Below, in pieces: positions 7,979 through 17,626 of a DNA stretch of 31,810 nucleotides. Position 1 is the stretch's first letter, and each line of letters opens with the position of its first letter. Under the pieces are notes generated by a model that had not been told where the DNA came from, searched no databases, and saw only the letters and a list, made by a program, of their open reading frames with translations. Origin of the DNA: Pavlovales sp. CCMP2436 (lineage: Eukaryota; Haptophyta; Pavlovophyceae; Pavlovales). Both the position numbers and the translations under genes were made by a program. The DNA is taken from assembly GCA_026770615.1 (NCBI GenBank), contig MU631798.1, forward strand, positions 38,368-70,177. Direction: 5' to 3'.

Positions 7979-8352
7979 CAAAGTTATATTAATGTAGGGG
8001 GGTTTGGGCTGGCGGTACGTTTTAAGTTCAAGTCAGGCTAATCTAAGCGCTCTGACGCAGGCTCCTACGCGCTTCATATAGTACACGCAGTAACAATAAT
8101 GCCCAGCGATATGTCACCGCTGTGATCACTAATGGACTCGCTTGCTCGCGCACTGTCGGGCGGCCCCGCGTTGCGCAGCGACTCCAGCGCTTTGTTTTCG
8201 GCTTCCTCATCATCCACCACTTCTACCAGCTCCCCACTTCGGCGTAGCGCGTAGGAGCCAAAGTTATATTAATGTAGGGGGGTTTGGGCTGGCGGTACGT
8301 TTTAAGTTCAAGTCAGGCTAATCTAAGCGCTCTGACGCAGGCTCCTACGCGC
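7822..8352. repeat. Direct duplication of about 250 bp, period 280
   Basis: 7822-8073 and 8102-8352 are near-identical (end of family D plus an inverted family E segment), separated by 28 bp of unique sequence around 8074-8101. Confidence 0.8.
7979..8064 (-). repeat. Family E repeat, inverted relative to the adjoining D copy
   Basis: Reads ATATTAATGTAGGGGGGTTT...GACGCAGGCTCCTAC, the reverse complement of the E copies at 12168 and 19199. Confidence 0.75.
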
Positions 8353-8497
8353 TACGCCGAAGTGGGGAGCTGGTAGAAGTGGTGGATGATGAGGAAGCCG
8401 AAAACAAAGCGCTGACGTCGCTGCGCAACGCGGGGCCGCCCGACAGTGCGCGAACAAGCGAGTCCATTAGTGATCACAGCGGTGACGTATCGCTGGG
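8102..8497. repeat. Long palindrome: 158-bp arms, 80-bp loop
   Basis: Arms 8102-8259 and 8340-8497 are reverse complements with only a few mismatches. They share variants (TGTGATCACTAATGG) that the other family D copies lack (TGGGATCACCAATGG), so the two arms are each other's closest relatives. The loop is a family E segment. The right arm continues as family D to 8612. Confidence 0.85.
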
Positions 8498-8612
8498 AAG
8501 CGATGGGGTTTTGAATGTCGAGAATTCGTTTGCGCGCGCAGGGCTCGGGCCGCAGCGCGGTGGCGCGGTGGAAGGACTGGTTGAAGAGGGAGCCGAAGGA
8601 GCCGAGACGTTA
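8340..8612 (+). repeat. Family D repeat, inverted copy
   Basis: Plus strand here carries the frame that is on the minus strand in other copies: LVEVVDDEEAENKALTSLRN through FARAGLGPQRGGAVEGLVEE to GAEGAETL. It ends where the MITE at 8619 begins. Confidence 0.75.
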
Positions 8613-8618
8613 TGCGAA

Positions 8619-8784
8619 CAGGTGATCGCTGGCAATAAGAAACCGTACCGTTAAGAAACGGAGGCCTGGTTTTTGTGCCCTTCAATCGTAATTTAGGCAA
8701 AATTTAACCATTGTTTGTATCTAATTTGCTAAGAAACTGAGCCTCGGTCTTAAAATTACCTTTCTTACTGCACGCGATCCCTTG
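8619..8784 (+). mobile_element. MITE, TA-inserting family, diverged copy
   Basis: 166 bp. Ends CAGGTGATCGCTGGCAATAA and, reverse-complemented, CAAGGGATCGCGTGCAGTAA. The interior GTTAAGAAAC...TTTGCTAAGAAACTGAGCCT matches 26654-26820. TA follows the right end; the left duplication is lost. Confidence 0.75.
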
Positions 8785-9562
8785 TACTACAAAGTACAAT
8801 GAAATTCAGCTCGGTTGGGAATCACATCACGTCTAGGGGGAGATTGTGTACGTTTTTCTGACAATGGCGGCAACGGCGATGGTGGCAAGGACATGGGCAT
8901 GATCGGCAACTCGACGATGATGTGCTTTCTGTCAGTGATGATAGCCCTTAAGCGGATGAGTAGGCGCGCTGGAGGTACCAGCGGGCACGGTGGTTACACT
9001 CCTCGGAGTAACGTCGCGTTATGAACCGACGATGAAGGAGTCTAGAGCGGAATAATTCATATGTAATAATAGCAATATTATTAAAGGCAGCTATGGAAAA
9101 GCTTACTAATGAATAATAATAATCTTCCGTCCAAAAAACGGTTCGGAATCGATCACGTTTTTACATTTTTGCGTTTCAACGATCTTCGTGGTTCTAATAA
9201 AATAAATAGGGGTTAAGGGCTGTCGTCGTTCAATCTATGAATTTTTTACTGCCCGCGCGACCCACTAAAAGTGTAATATTTATATATAGCGTGTTATATT
9301 TTGGACTTGCTTGATTATATTCATAAAATAAACTGCGCGTAGAACTATAAAACTTAAAATCTTATTATATTTCATTCTAATACTATAAGAATTGACGAGC
9401 TTGGCAGGCGTCCTTAGTAGCAAGATCGATCGCGGGTCTTGTCCCGTGGTCAGCGCTTAGTACTGTGCGCGTGGCCGTATTCGGCCAGCAGTTCTTAAAC
9501 TACGACTTACTTAATAGGAAGAAAGGCAGCATCAGTCAGGCGAATCCAGTGTGTGGACGAGC
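8785..9562. other. Intergenic spacer, AT-rich from 9040
   Basis: 8815-9024 is a GC-richer stretch with a 69-codon plus-strand ORF (Gly/Asp/Met-rich) that I cannot support as a gene. 9040-9460 is strongly AT-rich. It lies 3' of the minus-strand sulfotransferase-like gene and may hold its terminator, but no clear signal stands out. Confidence 0.4.
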
Positions 9563-10922
9563 TCAGCCAGCCTTTTCAGAGTCATTGGCATTTTTCTGCC
9601 ACGGCCGCATGAGCGCGCGTACGCCACGGTGCACTCCCGGCTGCGCCAGTGCCGCCTGCACCTCGTCAAAGTTAGCGATCGTAGTGCGGTGGCTCGGTGG
9701 CGGCTGCCGCGTGCCGGCAAGAGGAGCAAGCACTGTCCGTGCGATCTCCAGCGACACATGGAAGCCCAGGGCAGCCGCAAGGCGGCGGAAGTTTGTGATC
9801 GCAAAGGGCAGCGCCGATCTTTTGTGCTCAAACTCTGCGAGCTGTTCGTACGTGGCGTTCACAATCGGGGCCCCGATGCCCGCGTTCTCCAGCGCATGCG
9901 CCCAATGCTGCGGCATATCGGAGGCCGCTTGCATCCTCATCGCAAGTTTTTCCGCGTCGAGACGCGCAATGACGTGCTTGCCTGCAGCGCCCTCGAAGCG
10001 GCGGGCATAGCAGAGCTCGGTGCGCTCCCCGGTCACGACGTCCACGGAGACGTCCTTGTCTGATTTGATAAAGCAATCACGGACCTGGCAGACTATCCGA
10101 TCGAGATTGTTTTCGCGCCAGGCGAGCACAACCCGTGGGTGCAATGCCAGCAAGGCGGCGACGGACCGCTTCAACCCGCGCTTTCCTATTACATAAATAA
10201 TAATAATTGGTTCAGCTGTGTGCGGCAGGAGACTTGCGTTCACTCACAGACGAGATCGTGCAGACATTGACACAGAGAGAGAGAGAGAGGTTGTGAGGCG
10301 GATGGATCGTGTACACGCCATAGCCTCCCCCCCCCCTTCCCCCCACACACACACACACCCACACCCTCATGCAACAGCACTCACCTATTAGATAAACGGG
10401 CTCGGCCTTGAAGAAGAGCGACCGGTTGGCCGCGACTGCGCGCGCGTGCATCGTCGTCAACGCGCCCGAGATCCCAAGCTTGGGCGTGTAGAACAAGTTC
10501 TTCTCCGGGTGCATCAGCTCATTTTGGTGGCCCACGGTGACACCCGCACCCGCCATGCTCAGCATTCGATGTAGCGTCCAAAAGATCCAACTTGACCCCG
10601 AGCAGCCGGGCATCACCAACATCGCCGGCCGCCGGACGGCGGCGCGCGTGTGCGTGGGGGGTCTTTTCAGTACGGCCGCGTACTCCGCTTGCAGGTATGC
10701 GGCTTTCTCCAAAGGCGAGCGGAAGTGCGGCAGGTGCCACAGCCCTTCTGCCTCAGAGGCCAAGCCGGTGCCCACGGCCGCGATGTACCCTCTCGGCTCA
10801 GCTACGATGCCGGCGATGAGCAAAACGGTGGCGAGCATCGCTGAACTCAATTGGAGTGGTCGATTTACAGTGTGATCCCTGTGCGTGCTACGAGCGCCGA
10901 AAACGATGGGCCCGAACGCCAT
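9563..10922 (-). CDS. Sulfotransferase-like type II membrane protein, two exons
   Basis: Sulfotransferases move sulfate from PAPS to hydroxyl groups of glycans or small molecules; membrane forms sit in the Golgi. Exon 1 is 10385-10922 (ATG at 10922) and exon 2 is 9563-10185 (TGA at 9563-9565). The intron 10186-10384 (TAATAG|GTGAGT to GTAATAG|GAAAG) joins them in phase 1, giving about 386 residues, a usual size. Residues 24-41 (LQLSSAMLATVLLIAGIVA region) form one hydrophobic segment, a likely signal anchor. MLVMPGCSGSSWIFWTLHRM at 101-120 fits the 5'-phosphosulfate-binding loop. RVVLAWRENNLDRIVCQVRD after the junction fits the 3'-phosphate-binding region with an Arg and a conserved N-x-x-D pattern. 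The C-terminal part includes FRRLAAALGF, as in the end of such domains. No stop or frameshift is present. I infer the family from these two motifs in the right order; the substrate is unknown. Confidence 0.72.
10186..10384 (-). other. Intron of the sulfotransferase-like gene
   Basis: 199 bp, GTGAGT donor, TAATAG acceptor. On the minus strand it contains a (TG)n tract, a G-rich run (about 10325-10345), and a (CT)n tract. The exon edges repeat the same string, TAATAGG, at both ends, so a short splice-site duplication is visible. Confidence 0.75.
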
Positions 10923-11738
10923 CGTTATTTTTACCGATTTTTAAATTCAGCGCGCGGGCGTCAGCTTGAGCGAGCAGCCCCGGCGTGCGAATGTGTGTAA
11001 ATATATAGAAATACGTCCGTCCCCTGACAGGTCTCCACAGGGCCCAAGCGATGAGAAACACTCGGATCAAGGGACCTTTGCAGGGCACACGGATACCGTC
11101 CCCACCGCTAAGGCTGATCAGACACACGAGTGGGTAAGTTTCTAGTTAAACGTCCGTCCCCAAGGGGATCTCGCTGTGGGTCACGCTCTCGTGAAAAGTT
11201 GTTCGAGACCTTGTTGTAGCGCTCCGAACACCTCGTCGCATGATGTTAAACTGTGTAATATCTCTTAGACTTTGTACAAACAAGCCGCCCAACCTTTTAA
11301 AAGGTTTGGGCAATGGCGGAATTTGTCCATATGGCATATCCCACTGGCGAGTTCGCACGGGCAATGCGCGGCGCCAATGAGCAGATGGCGGGTTGGCGCT
11401 ATCGGAGATTTAATTCGGAGGTCCACATGAAGTGGGCTCCAGAAAAATTTTAAGTCCTAAAAGCCCGCTAGGCATCTGCCAGAGATTTCCGATTTTTTTT
11501 TGTACAGGTAGGGCGTACACACCTTTAGCTGACAAAATTTTGACCAAAATTTTCAATCTCCCGCCTGCCCGAACACCGGACACTTCAAACACAAGCTCAT
11601 TGGCGGAGCTTTGGACTTGAACTGACCAGAGACTTGGAGACCAAGCCGCTAGGCCGGGGCCGGTGAATTGGTTAGAATGCAGATATGCATTTTAACCATT
11701 CGCGTTTGACGGCCCATACTTACCACTAAAGTTTACTT
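10923..11738. other. Upstream region of the sulfotransferase-like gene, with repeat fragments
   Basis: 11000-11125 is a variant family A piece (GAAATACGTCCGTCCCCTGA, as at 19290) and 11136-11175 the start of a second A copy. A hairpin CCCAACCTTTTAAAAGGTTTGGG lies at 11288-11311. No gene is seen in 11180-11738; ORFs of 60-72 codons there are unsupported. Confidence 0.45.
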
Positions 11739-11828
11739 CTACAGTGCTGCTGCCAGGACTAATGTCGGACATCGACGATGTCAGCGAGTGAGCACCACCT
11801 GTTGATCCATGCTGAGCCGCTAATAATA
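11739..11828 (-). repeat. Family B repeat, short copy
   Basis: Reverse complement reads TTAGCGGCTCAGCATGGATC, then CAACAGGTGGTGCTCACTC and TTAGTCCTGGCAGCAGCACT, as in other B copies. Confidence 0.7.
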
Positions 11829-11842
11829 ACTTCTATGTATAT

Positions 11843-12178
11843 ATGCGCGAACAAGTTCACGGCATTCAAAACCCAAAACCGCCATCAAGTGGACTCGCTC
11901 GCGCTCGACGTCTCGGCTCCTTCGGCTCCCTCTTCAACCAGTCCTTCCACCGCGCCCCCGCGCTGCGGCCTGAGCCCTGCACGCGCACACGAGTTCTCGA
12001 CATTCAAAACCACCTCGCTTCCCAGCGATATGTCACCGCTGGGATCACCAATGGACTCGCTTGCTCGCGCACTGTCGGGCGGCCCCGCGTTGCGCAGCGA
12101 CTCCAGCGCTTTGTTTTCGGCTTCCTCATCATCCACCACTTCTACCAGCTCCCCACTTTGGCGTAGCGCGTAGGAGCC
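11843..12178 (-). repeat. Family D repeat, copy 3
   Basis: Almost identical to 7640-7978. The minus strand is open for LVEVVDDEEAENKALESLRN through GAEGAETSSASEST and ends at the same TGA as copy 1. Confidence 0.8.
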
Positions 12179-12252
12179 TGCGTCAGAGCGCTTAGATCAG
12201 CCTGACTTGAACTTGAAACGTACCGCCAGCCCGAACCCCCCTACATCAATAT
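12168..12252 (+). repeat. Family E repeat
   Basis: GTAGGAGCCTGCGTCAGAGC to CCCCCCTACATCAATATA, directly following family D and leading into family B. Confidence 0.8.
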
Positions 12253-12351
12253 AACGGCTCAGCATGGTTTAACAGGTGTTGTTCACTCAATGACTTGGTC
12301 GACGTCAGACGTTAGTCCTGGCAGCAGGGATGGTGGTGGTAGAGGTGAGGT
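12253..12351 (+). repeat. Family B repeat, truncated
   Basis: ACGGCTCAGCATGGTTTAAC to GTGGTAGAGGTGAGG matches the first 100 bp of 3893-4134, then stops where the MITE region begins. Confidence 0.8.
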
Positions 12352-12357
12352 ACAGTA

Positions 12358-12525
12358 CAGGGTGTCACGGGCAATAAGAAGGACGAATTTTGAGCTTGAG
12401 GCTGCGAGCTTCTTAGCAAATTACATATAAACATTGCCTAAATTTGCTTAAATTGCTTACAAACAATACAAAAAACGAGGTTCAGCTTTTTAACACTACG
12501 ACTTCTTATTCCCAGTGACACCCTT
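12358..12525 (-). mobile_element. MITE, TA-inserting family, complete copy
   Basis: 168 bp between TA dinucleotides (12356-12357 and 12526-12527). TIRs CAGGGTGTCACGGGCAATAA and AAGGGTGTCACTGGGAATAA. The interior is in opposite orientation to 26654-26820. Confidence 0.8.
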
Positions 12526-13137
12526 TAGGGACGGGTAATTCCGGATGGAAATCCGGGAGGTCCATAACTACTGCTCAACTTGCGCTAATCGGGTCTAAGT
12601 AGTAGTGGCGGAGCAACCTCGGGGGGGCGAGCGAGTTCCCAACTGGACAAGCGCGACTTTTATTAGGTATGGAATTACTCGTCGTCCGGAATTACCCGTC
12701 TCCACTGTAGTGTAATTTTGAAGAACGTTATGTAAGACACAAAATCGAGCGACGAAAAATTCGGCATTGCAATATTAATGGGAATGACGAAAAAATTGCC
12801 TCCAAAGTAGAAGAGATATATTTGCCCCTCAAGCCTTCACTAGTTTAGTATAATGGCAGATCGACGCTGCAGCGCAACGGAAACAATTTACGCTCGAGTT
12901 GAATTTGGTGGCCATCAGGCCTCGATTCGCAGGATTTAAAAAGTATAATTATTCCATTTTAGATAGACTCGTACGCATCATGAAGACGAAGTATTACGTG
13001 CTTAAGGCGTTATAAGTCAACGGCGCCATTATATTACTGACATGGATTCAAGCAGGCCTCTGATTGGCAGACTTTTTCAATAACTAGATTTCGATTCGTA
13101 ATAACTACGCGAATAAGCTAACTTTATTAGTCTTTGC
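12526..13137. other. AT-rich repeat-poor spacer
   Basis: Contains a short shared motif at 12781-12812 (GGAATGACGAAAAAATTGCC, then TCCAAAGT) that recurs at 28509-28540. No gene is seen. Confidence 0.4.
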
Positions 13138-13426
13138 GGCTTAGCATGGTTCAACAGATGGTGTTCTGCGTACAGAAATATCAAATATCTGTTTAAGGAC
13201 CTGACGAGGGACCACTTCTCTCCTCAAAGTTCCCCCCCGCTCCTTACCCCCCCGTTTACGAACTCGCTTTATCTGCGCAAAATTACTCTTAAGCCCAGAT
13301 ACTATATTAGTATTAGCGGCGCTCACCACCTCTGAGCACTGTCAGGACTAATGTCGTCTAATAAGGTCGACCATGTCTGTGAATAGTAAATATAAATATC
13401 ACCTGCTGAACTATCATGCTGAGCCG
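13138..13426. mobile_element. Short element bounded by inverted family B ends
   Basis: Left end GGCTTAGCATGGTTCAACAG and right end, reverse-complemented, GGCTCAGCATGATAGTTCAG face each other 289 bp apart. This suggests that family B starts are terminal repeats of a non-autonomous element. Confidence 0.45.
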
Positions 13427-13509
13427 GTAGTAATAATTAGCGGCCTTCAGTACCTCACCTCAACTTTAGGGCGTTTGCGGGTGTGATGAAGGGCAATACC
13501 AACTAACTA

Positions 13510-13640
13510 ACTAACTTGATTCAACAGACAGGTGGTGTTTACTCACAGGCTCAGGTCAACGCCAGGCATTTTTGGAGCAATATGAATAAGACCAATACGG
13601 GTGCTGTAACTCGTAGAGGTGGGCTTGACCGGATGAGTAG
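13510..13640 (+). repeat. Family B-like diverged copy
   Basis: GATTCAACAGACAGGTGGTG, then TTTACTCACAGGCTCAGGTC and CTCGTAGAGGTGGG follow the order of family B with much divergence. A TA-rich tract (13643-13670) follows. A short AACT repeat (AACTAACTAACTAACT) precedes it at 13500. Confidence 0.4.
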
Positions 13641-13672
13641 AATATAATATATATATATACATACATATATTA

Positions 13673-13755
13673 GGAGCCTGCGTCGGAGCGCTAAGATCAG
13701 CCTGACTTGAACTTGAAAAGTACCGCCAGCTCGAACCCCCCTACATTAATATATA
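13673..13755 (+). repeat. Family E repeat followed by (TA)n
   Basis: GAGCCTGCGTCGGAGCGCTA to CCCCCCTACATTAATATA, then a (TA)n run to about 13772 and a family C copy. Confidence 0.8.
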
Positions 13756-13774
13756 TATATATATATATATAGCC

Positions 13775-13843
13775 ATGGGCGACACAGCGCTCAGACCAGC
13801 ATAACATTCAGAACAGTCAGACGCCAGCTTGAAACGCTATCAT
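13775..13843 (-). repeat. Family C repeat, partial
   Basis: ATGGGCGACACAGCGCTCAG to CAGACGCCAGCTTGAA matches 20093-20150 in the same orientation. Confidence 0.75.
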
Positions 13844-14621
13844 AAATATATGGCCAGTGTGGGGTTCCGAGATTTCAAAAAAATTAAAGTTACGGGCTCC
13901 ATTCTGACATTTGCCTTAAAGGCAGGTCCAGGACTGGCCCGGGGCCCTCTATGACAAGGACCCTCGGGCCGTCTGTCACGCCGGGCAGTTGGGGGGGCTT
14001 TTCCCGCCAATTTGAACTAGGTGACGGGCCCCTGGGCCGGCGCGAGGCAGGGGGTAGGGGCTGGGTGAATCCCATTTTGAATTTTAAATTTCAAACAAAC
14101 GTGTTAGCTAGCGATTGAATAATGTACTTAATGTCTACTGGGGTGACGATAGCTGACTGTTCCGAACTGTGGGGGGCGGATCAGACACGTGCGTCAGTCC
14201 GCCTCAGCAATGTGGGCCAGTAGGTGATCGAGGTAGGCTGCGCGCCTCAAAGGCAACACGGCGCGCTCGAGGAGCATCCCCGGCAAGCACAAGTCCCGCC
14301 TACACACCAGCGGTACCAACTCCGGGCGTGGCGTGGCTGGGATCCGAGTCCCTGCGGTGTAGACGGCCGGGTTCTCAAAAGTTTTTTAAAAATCACCATG
14401 TTTTGTATGTATTTAATATTTTATTTACGCGAGCACTCAATTTTTATTTTTAGTGGGAACTTGTCACCAAGCCAAATGTACCCCAGGTCCCAGGTGACTG
14501 GGTTCTAATTTTTCAGCCGGCGGGGACGTCGTGAAGACCCCCATTTATAGCGGGTAAACTGAGAGACCGGACTTATAGCCAGGGGGAGGAGTTGAAAATC
14601 GGATATTCCAAATATAAATAC
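13844..14621. other. Spacer without a supported gene
   Basis: 13890-14080 is GC-rich (CCCGGGGCCC, GGGCCGGCGCGAGG) and 14160-14380 moderately so. ORFs of 61-94 codons there overlap on several frames and carry no motif. AT-rich elsewhere. Confidence 0.4.
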
Positions 14622-14695
14622 GAAGCCTGCGTCGGAGCGCTAATCTATCAGCTTGACTTGAACTTGAAACACCGCCAGCCCGAACCCCCTCTTGT
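14622..14695 (+). repeat. Family E repeat, diverged
   Basis: GAAGCCTGCGTCGGAGCGCT to CGCCAGCCCGAACCCCCT. The TA-rich end is missing. Confidence 0.7.
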
Positions 14696-15385
14696 TAAAA
14701 TGCAGGCCAAGTCGCTACGTCCGCTTTGGAGACCGTTTTCAGGAGGAGGACGACTCCTCTACCAAATTCAGCAGGTACAGTCACTAAGAAATTGGGCATT
14801 AATGTGGTTGGGAGAAAGTGAAGAAAATGGACCTCAAATAGCGAGGTTTCATAAGAGCAAAGAAATAAAATCGCCTCAATTTTTTTGCGGTTTTCTTAGA
14901 TTTAACGAGGACTTTATAGGGGCCGGGACGTTGAAAGTCTATTATTAAAAAAAATGGTCTTGCTGGGTAGAGTACTTAGTCCATAAACCCATGTTCAAGC
15001 CCTGCTCCTCTTGCCCATGCCCTGGCCCTCGCACTGCCCCTATCTCTGGTCCTTCATAATAACGTACGTGAGGCTAGGCCTTACCTGGGGGCGAACGTAA
15101 GACTAGAAAATAACGCCTAAAGCAATTAAGAAATAACAGACAGGGAGGGCTTCAGAAACTAAGCCTCACTGCCGGCTAGACAGAGCCAGATCAGCAATTA
15201 ATAAATTGGGCCTCACTGCCACTAGGGGCCTAAGAAACTGGGCCTCAGTCGGATTCCCAGCTTTCTTAATGCCCGTCTATGACTCTATTCTCATCCAAAG
15301 TCTCAATAATATACCCATAATCCTTTTAAAAGCCAAAGTAATTATCATAATATTCTCAAAAAAAATATGAACTACTTAAAGATCC
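14696..15385. other. Spacer with a small degenerate triplication
   Basis: Around 15153, 15203 and 15230 the string AGAAACTRAGCCTCACTGCC (or close variants) occurs three times. It resembles the interior of the TA-inserting MITE, and TTTCTTAATGCCCGTC at 15263 resembles its end, so an old copy is possible. No gene is supported; a 118-codon ORF at 14592 starts inside a repeat. Confidence 0.4.
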
Positions 15386-15669
15386 ATGATAACTTTTACT
15401 GACTTTGGCGCGGACGAGCCGCCACTGCCACCAGCGCGCCACCTCTCGGCCAGCGAGCCGGGTTTGGAGGGGACGCGCGGGCCGGGTTCGGAGATGAAGC
15501 GCAGGCCGGTTTCGGAGGGGACGCGCAGGCCGGAATCGGAGGGGACGCGCGAGGCTCAGATCGCTGCAGGTAAGAAATATGGCTGTTATTATTATCGGTG
15601 TTGTTCGTATTCTAAATGTTAATAATATTCATAATAACAGGCCACTCGGCGGATACGGTGGACGGCTAG
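15386..15669 (+). CDS. Small spliced gene with 24-bp coding repeats, hypothetical
   Basis: Exon 1 (15386-15569) starts MITFTDFGADEPPLPPARHL and contains three and a half 8-residue units (EGTRGPGS, EMKRRPVS, EGTRRPES, EGTREAQ) coded by a 24-bp tandem repeat. It ends in a textbook donor, CTGCAG|GTAAGAAA. An AT-rich intron of 71 bp (15570-15640) ends ATAATAACAG|GC. Joined in phase 1, exon 2 adds GHSADTVDG and stops at TAG 15667-15669, giving 70 residues. The GC contrast between exon and intron is strong. The product is basic and charged, with no family I know. It may be a fragment of a longer gene whose other exons were lost, since the start has no upstream support. Confidence 0.45.
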
Positions 15670-16490
15670 CGGCAGGCATGCTGATGAATCAGACGCACAA
15701 TAACATACTTCTTTGATTAATATAGCAGCTTCAGTCTCGGGCATCTCACCTCTCGCACACTGCGGAACCACTAATGAAGCTTGAATCCCTATCATAAGTA
15801 CATTAACAATACCAACTAGATTCCCACGAGAGCTGCGGCCACTGATAAGGATGCAAGCTGGGGTCTGACTGTCCTAAAAGTAATATATATATATTAATAA
15901 CACCAACTAGATTTCCGCGGGAGCTGCAGCTATATATATATGTGTATATATTAATAACAACAACTTGATTTCCGCGGGAGCTGCAGCTATTCGAGTAACA
16001 GCTCGAGCAGCGGGCGGTCGGGCCCGTTAGGGCGCACGTGGGCGCGAGCCCCGCTGCGGCGCCGGACGCCGGAGTACCCATAGGGACGCGGTGGGCTGCA
16101 GTGGGCATGCTAGCGCTGCCGTGGAATGAGCAGGCCGAGTTCTAATCACGCCGATGTTATGTTATGTTATGATGCCCCTTCTACCGCCGGGTGCGCAGTC
16201 TCTGCGTCCAGGAGGCCTCGGTTGTCAGCGTCTGATCGTCACTCTGTTTCTAGCCTCAGCATCACCATGCGGTGATACTGGTGCGCCGGCAGAGCTCTGA
16301 GCAGCCGATTTCGTTCGAGTTTGGTTGAAGATGGGTTCCACTGTGGTGGCTCGACGTGTAGCCACGTGCAGCGACGCAGCCCTCAGTGCGCCGCATGCCA
16401 GTGAAAGTCATAGGGACGATTGCGGTGCCGAAGCATCTCCCGCAAATGCCAGTTGCGAGATGGGTAGCGGTGAGGTCGTCGGGTCGAGCG
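15670..16490. other. Spacer with a degenerate triplicate repeat and a shared segment
   Basis: At 15811, 15897 and 15958 the unit ACCAACTAGATTTCCGCGGG with AGCTGCAGCTAT (variants) occurs three times between TA-rich tracts. ATGTT is repeated three times at 16155-16169. GCGGTGGGCTGCAGTGGGC at 16088 recurs at 17800. 16358-16470 is described separately. Confidence 0.45.
16358..16470 (-). repeat. Segment shared with 3460-3580
   Basis: The minus strand encodes PMTFTGMRR..GCVAARG, matching PMTYTVMRR..CIAAWG at the first locus. It lies just downstream of the Ala/Lys-rich gene. Confidence 0.45.
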
Positions 16491-17626
16491 CTATCCGAAG
16501 GCAGCACTTTGCCCGGTATCCGGAGCGTCCGGCTTCGGTGCCTTTGGCGCAGATAATGTGCTCGCCTTGGCCTTCGTGCCGGTGGCCTCGGTCTTCGGCT
16601 GCGTCTTGTGGCCGGCAACGTTGACTCCCACGTGCGGCTTCTTCTGCTCGTGCGAGACGGTGTGCGGCAGCTGGGCGGGTGGCGCGGGTCGGTGTGTCGG
16701 TGTCGAGCGAGATGTCGAGGATGTCGAGGATGGTGTCGAGCTTGGGGTTGGGGTTGGGGCCGGCTTTACCTGCGCCTTTGCTTCGGCTGCCTGCGCTTTG
16801 GACTCCTTGGCTTCCTTGGCCGTTTTTTCCGCCTGCGCCTTAGCTTCCTTGGCCACCTTTACCGCCTGCGCCCTGGCCTCCTTGGCCACCTTAGCCGCCT
16901 GCTCCTTTGCCTTAGCCGCCTGCACCTTCCCCTCCTTGGCCGCCGCGTTCTCTGCCGCCTGTTTCTCTTTAATCTTCGCCGTCTTCTTCTCCTTTTCCGC
17001 CTGTTCTACCTTGGCCAGCAGCTCCGCTGCAGCCCATCCCGCCTCCGTCGCTTCCTCAGCTGCCTTCCGCTCCGCGACCGCCTTCTCCGCGGCCTTTCAC
17101 TGCTCGTTCGCGTATAGCAGAGTCGTGATCGCCTTGTCAGCGTCTCCACCAGCATCGTCGAGCGCAAACTCGGCGACAGAGAGGTCGGTTCCTGCTACCT
17201 CGGCAAGGTGCGCCAACTCCACGTCGCGTGGTGTTTGTGGCGGCTTCTCCTCGGGGATCGATGACTCCGTCGTTCGCGGCACCTTCGCGGCGGGCGGGGT
17301 GGCCGGGAGCGGGGGGGGCGGAGCTGTGTGCGGCTCTGATTGCGCGGCTTTTTTACGCGCCAGGTCTCAGAGCGCAGGGATGCACTGAACCGGTCAGCGA
17401 GGGATCCACGGGCGGCGGGTCGGGCCGTCATGGTCGAGAAGTGGTTGCCCACTCCCCCATCTCGCTGTTCCTCATACTGCGGCTGCTTCTGCGAGCCGAA
17501 GACCTGCGTCTCCACCCCGTGCGCCTTCACATTGACACCGCAGACGCCGGGCTGCGCGAGCAGCTCGAGCGCGTGGCGCCGCTGAAGATATAGGATCATC
17601 TTTGCCTGCTTCATCGTCAACTGCAT
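16491..17626 (-). pseudogene. UBA-like plus Ala/Lys-rich coiled-coil protein, broken gene
   Basis: ATG at 17626 (or 17614) opens MQLTMKQAKMILYLQRRHAL, then VFGSQKQPQYEE and ADRFSASLRSE. Near 17365 one base appears missing and the frame continues DLARKKAAQSEPHTA, a proline linker (PPPPLPATPPAAK), and VELAHLAEVAGTDLSVAEFA with GDADKAITTLL, which has the three-helix pattern and GDxxxAI ending of UBA-type domains. An in-frame TGA follows at 17097-17099, but the same frame stays open beyond it as a long Ala/Lys/Glu heptad-like coiled coil (KAAEKAVAERKAAEEA, VAKEAKAQAEKTAKEAKESK), then a Pro/Ser/Thr linker and a basic tail ending at 16491. Total is about 378 codons. UBA domains bind ubiquitin or act in chaperone complexes; the role here is unknown. 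A genuine split into two proteins is less likely than one broken gene. Confidence 0.55.

Noticed and set aside
14310..14380. tRNA-like string GGGATCCGAGTCCC
   Set aside because: There is no TTC-R-A-N-Y T loop, and no matching acceptor or anticodon arm could be drawn. A similar look at GGGTTCGACC near 635 also failed.
14592..14948. 118-codon plus-strand ORF
   Set aside because: It begins before and runs through a family E repeat, then into unrelated AT-rich DNA; no motif.
16558..17388. 276-codon plus-strand ORF rich in Ala, Cys, Phe and Ser
   Set aside because: It is the complement of the Ala/Lys coiled coil; the apparent hydrophobic runs come from reading AAG/GCC repeats backwards.
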